NCBI GenBank assembly: GCA_022577435.1
Contig: JAKOON010000013.1
Coordinates: 18,688,012 to 18,752,011 of the forward strand
Direction of reading: 5' to 3'
Length of the DNA stretch: 64,000 bases
Source of the DNA: Embiotoca jacksoni
Taxonomy: Eukaryota; Chordata; Actinopteri; Embiotocidae
Every line of letters begins with the position of its first letter. The stretch's first letter is position 1. The notes beneath the pieces were generated by a model. That model was not told the origin of the DNA and ran no database searches. It saw only the letters and a program-made list of their open reading frames with translations. Below, piece by piece: positions 60,272-64,000 of this stretch. Made by a program: the position numbers and the translations under genes.

Positions 60272-61235
60272 AGATTGTTTTTGGAATAACTTCAGATAAA
60301 AGCTGCAAACCTTCAGTGTCTTTGACAAAAACAAACGGAGACAGACAGTGACAGGATACAAACATTTATGTCGTGGTGCACCAGAAGATGATATATTGAA
60401 ATATGCAGTATACAGATCTGCAGCCTTCACAAACCCTCCTGCTTTCAGCCTCATGTTTTCACTTATGGCGCTGCTAAGAATACTCTGCAGACCAGACTAC
60501 AATATACACTGTAATAGCAGCAGAAATCCTATACTCGACTAGAGGTCATACAGTGTGCATGCAAATGGTGGTCTGAGCTGACAGGGCCCATATGAGTTTG
60601 TGAGGCAGAATATAGCCCACTTGTTGGTTAAGTCGGGAAGCATGCATGTCTACATGAGCATAAGTATGTGTGGGTGTGTGGCATTATAGTGTACAGTGTT
60701 GGTGTAGCGTGCCGGGTGTCAGAGCGGGGCTTAGTGCCGACGACCGTGATATAACATAAGCACATACATGCAGCGAGAGAGGTAGCAGAGCAGCACTTTT
60801 ATAGACCAACTGCTGTCGTCATGGTTACGACCACTAAGATGCTGACACACCCTGCCTATGAAAAGCAAGTTGTTGCACAAGAGGAAGTGCTTGACAGTCA
60901 ATGCAAATAAATGCTCACAAACAAGGTTGCACAAGGAAAAAAGACAAAACCAGGAGGTTGTGAAATAACCTTATTTAGAATGTGATGAGTCTTAAATGAG
61001 CTCACATGTAATGACTCGGGTATTGTTTTCAGTAATTACTAAAACCACCGTGGGCTTTAGTAAGAGATACTCCATGTGTACAGAGGTTGGAAAGTGGTGC
61101 GTCTGTAAAACCCAAATTACGAGAACAAAGGTGTAAGAAATTGATTTGTAGACCTCAAAGTGATTTTGTAACTAATGGAGCAGCCTTTAATCAATAAGCT
61201 TTGACCACCATATATTTTATGCTGTGCGTCTAAGC

Positions 61236-61740
61236 TGCAGCCTACCGTAATGTCACTCATTGGTTTGTGAATTGCCGTTTCAAAACCTTAAGTCTTGCAT
61301 TTATGCTGTCGCCATCTTGTTTTTTTGGAGGGGGAAGTGGATAAACTGAGCAAGTGATGCATCTGACTGAGAACCCGAGGACACTATGCTCGCTCACCAA
61401 TATGGGAAACCTTACTGCATCCTAGGCATGTCAATCCAAGCAGACACGCACCTCAAAATAGCACTTTTTAAATATACCTAATTGATTATGGTATTATTTT
61501 TCAGATGGGCTTCCAGAGCAGTGATCAGGAAAGAATATATTAGATAACATCATAAGGACGTGTCGAAGAAATGTACTGACTATGTATTTTGTGAGAGAAG
61601 TTGAATGGGAGTCTATGTAGCCAGAGGTTTGTTGAAGCCACCCCCTAGTGGCCCTCAGTGGTATTGCACTTTAAGGCACTTCTGCTTTGGCATTTCTTTC
61701 TGGATCCTAAAGCTGCCGTATATTTTTAATATACAGTCTA
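61236..61740 (+). mobile_element. MITE-like repeat, copy C
   Basis: Blocks TAATGTCACTCATTGG, TTTGTGAATTGCCGTTTC, GCCATCTTGTTTTTTTGGAG, GAGAACCCGAGGACACTATG, GAAATGTACTGACTATG, GGGAGTCTATGTAGCCAGAG, CCCCCTAGTGGCCCTCAGTG and a terminal ATATACAGTCTA. The closest relatives in the window are copies A and B. Confidence 0.8.
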
Positions 61741-64000
61741 AGTGTGTGCTGAAACTCTACCACCGCTGTCACACCCACTGGTTGCTGATTGGTCCACCCT
61801 TTAGAGTCACTTAGCAAACCTTAATGCAAACAGGGTTTCCAGACTATCATCACAGTGATTAAAAGCTGTGAATAATAGTAGGGGGGAGCCAGACTGGCAT
61901 GGTCTGAAAGGTTACTGTGAATTTCTCTGCTGTAGAGAACACTTATCTAATGATCAGCTACAACTATGAATAATATCCCATCAATTAGTTTCACCTTTCA
62001 TTTGTTGGCAGATAATATCTGTCAGCTAAAAGCAGGTTTCCTGGTGGTAAATTATACTACATCTTTTCCATTGCGAGGAGTTGAGTGAGATGGTGCCCGT
62101 GTTAATTATACCAACCCTGTTAAAGCTGCAGCATTGAGCCTTAGAGGCATCATGAAAAGTGAAGTGAGGAAACCAAGGTGGAGAGAGAGATGTAGAAAGA
62201 AGATAATTATACCTTACCACTCTCTACCTCCTCCAGGCCATTTCCTCCCCTGTGGCAGTGGGTTAGGGCACGGTGGCAGCGGTGGGGGCAGAGTATCATG
62301 CATGAGTTTGGGGTGTGCCTATAAGGACTACAGGAGGCGTGGGGAGCCAATAAAAGGCTGTCTGGGAAGGGGGTTAGGATGGGGGGGGGGGACACCACCT
62401 AGGGAGTCTAGAGCAGGAGGAGGCATTCAGACAACAGCTCTGCAAATCCACCAGCCCTCCCTGCCAAACAGCTGAACCTCGAAAACCTCATGTGGGGCAG
62501 GCTGCCACACGCCACCATTATCTCAATCACTCTACAATAAAGCTGACACTTACATGGAAGCATGACAGATGCAGCAGAAGAAAAAAAGAAAAAGGGTTGA
62601 ATTTCAGTTAAAGCTACAGTGAAAATTATTTTCAACTTTATTTGAGTTTGTAGGACTTGGAGCCGTGTTGTATAACTTGCTGAATGGGACGTCTTTGCAG
62701 CGCAGGACAACCAATCCTGTTCAAACTTGGTTTTCTTGGCTTTAATATCTGTGGCTAGGAAAGATGAGATTCCCAGGGCGCAGGGTAATATGTCGTCCTA
62801 GATGAGTTCAATATCATTACAGAACATAGAGTTCTACTGCAGGCACGAGAGCACCAGGAGGGCGGAGCTGTATACCACACCATCTGCTGAGTCACAATGG
62901 GAGCAATGGTTCCCACTTCAGCCTGCAGACCGGCCCAGCGGTCAGGGAGACGCTAAGAACCAACATGATTCAGGTCATAACTGTATAGTGAAGAACAGTT
63001 TTAAGTTGCTTAAGTAATTGTGTGCAAACTCCAAGTGTAACAAGTTGTAAATCAGTTAGAATAAAATAGAAAAAAAAAGAGAATTTAAGATGAGAAGCTT
63101 TCAACGAAATGTTCTTTAAAAAAAAAAAAGACTAATGAGGCTGTAATGATGAAAAAACAAAACTGAGACTACTTGCTATTCTGAGATTTCACTTGGGAGG
63201 AAAAAAGACGTCAAAGTTTGATGTTTAGCCTGAGGGTGGTGCCAAATGAAAAGGCCAAGTATACTGTATGTGTAATAAAAACCTTAATCAAATCAATTCT
63301 GTTTTGTTAGCCTCATGGCACTCCTGCTGCATTTTAATCCTGTGGGATGAAAGGTAGTCTTGATGGATGTTCCGTATACATGGCTGGACATCTCAGGAGG
63401 GCCAAATGACGAATAAATATAACACCCAATAGTTATCAGGCAGTTCTTATGGACAGACTTATTCATGTTGCTGTAGAAAACGTGAATTTAAACCCAAAAC
63501 CTCAAACAATTTAGTTTTTGGCCTTTTGGGTGAGGTATAAAACTGCATATTGTGTTGTGGATTTGTTAGCAGTTTACACATTTGCAGACACAGAGCAAAA
63601 TTAGCTACTATTAGGCCACCTAAGTCCAATATTGGTCCTTCTTCGAGCTCTGCTTTGGGCTCCACCAACTATTGAGAGAAATTAGAGTGAGGCGAATCAA
63701 TAAAGTTAAAACCAAAACAATGAGCTCTAAGATGCTAAAATGCTCCATGGGTTTAACATTGTGAGTGACCCCTTTTACATTCTCCATCAAAATCAGATTT
63801 ACTGCCAAGTTCGTTTTCACGTACATGTCTTGGTGTGGTGATGCACAACAATGAAAAAGTGAAACGTATAAGAAAAAACAAGTAACTTTACAAAGTGAGA
63901 AAGATACAGCTAACACAAAAGACAGGTGTTATATGAATACAATTATACAATAAAGAATATGAACAAAAATACATACTGGTGCAAATGTATTAAATATATC
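61741..64000. other. Right-end noncoding stretch
   Basis: No coding signal is recognised. 62.2-62.5 kb is G-rich on the + strand (with a run of ten G at about 62380). 63.64-63.78 kb weakly resembles the 12.8-13.15 kb repeat. Nothing else stands out. Confidence 0.5.

Overview
The window looks like nuclear DNA of a ray-finned fish, probably a percomorph. The signs are two vertebrate genes with normal GT-AG introns, long CA/GA/CT microsatellites and many copies of repeat types I associate with teleosts. I ran no search, so the lineage is inferred from protein similarity and repeat style. Only two protein-coding genes can be supported, both on the + strand. Gene 1 is RHOQ (TC10), a Rho-family GTPase with five coding exons from 496 to 19314. 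The exons join cleanly into 207 residues ending in a CAAX box (CLIT). Gene 2 is SOCS5, whose whole reading frame lies in one exon (35990-37699, 569 residues with SH2 domain and SOCS box). Its noncoding first exon probably lies in the CpG-rich stretch near 29.5-30.1 kb. Layout: 1-495 is the CpG-rich RHOQ leader, with three short upstream ORFs chained by overlapping stop/start codons. 496-19314 is the RHOQ coding region, with introns of about 0.3, 10.4, 5.1 and 2.3 kb. 19315 to about 22.25 kb is the likely RHOQ 3'UTR. About 22.3-29.4 kb is intergenic and almost featureless. 29.5-30.1 kb is the probable SOCS5 promoter and first exon, followed by an intron of about 5.9 kb, the coding exon, and a 3'UTR to about 38.5 kb. 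From 38.6 kb to the end there is no recognisable gene, only microsatellites, CpG-enriched patches (39.7-40.6 kb and 48.0-48.55 kb) and a dense set of decayed transposons: a complete 536-bp hAT-type element with near-perfect target duplication, a BED-finger hAT remnant, a mariner-like remnant, copies of a ~0.5-kb MITE-like family and an ~810-bp element with imperfect terminal inverted repeats. In mammals RHOQ and SOCS5 are neighbours separated by PIGF and CRIPT (human 2p21). Here the order and orientation of RHOQ and SOCS5 are kept, but I see neither PIGF nor CRIPT between them. The two genes do not form a pathway in any direct sense. RHOQ acts in membrane traffic and actin control, including insulin-stimulated GLUT4 movement. 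SOCS5 is a substrate receptor that dampens JAK and EGFR signalling. No new biological system is evident. The points most worth a second look are the RHOQ uORF chain, the altered Elongin-BC box of SOCS5, the missing PIGF/CRIPT pair, and a 1.9-kb TTAA-bounded inverted-repeat element in RHOQ intron 3 that carries its own promoter-like and splice-like signals.
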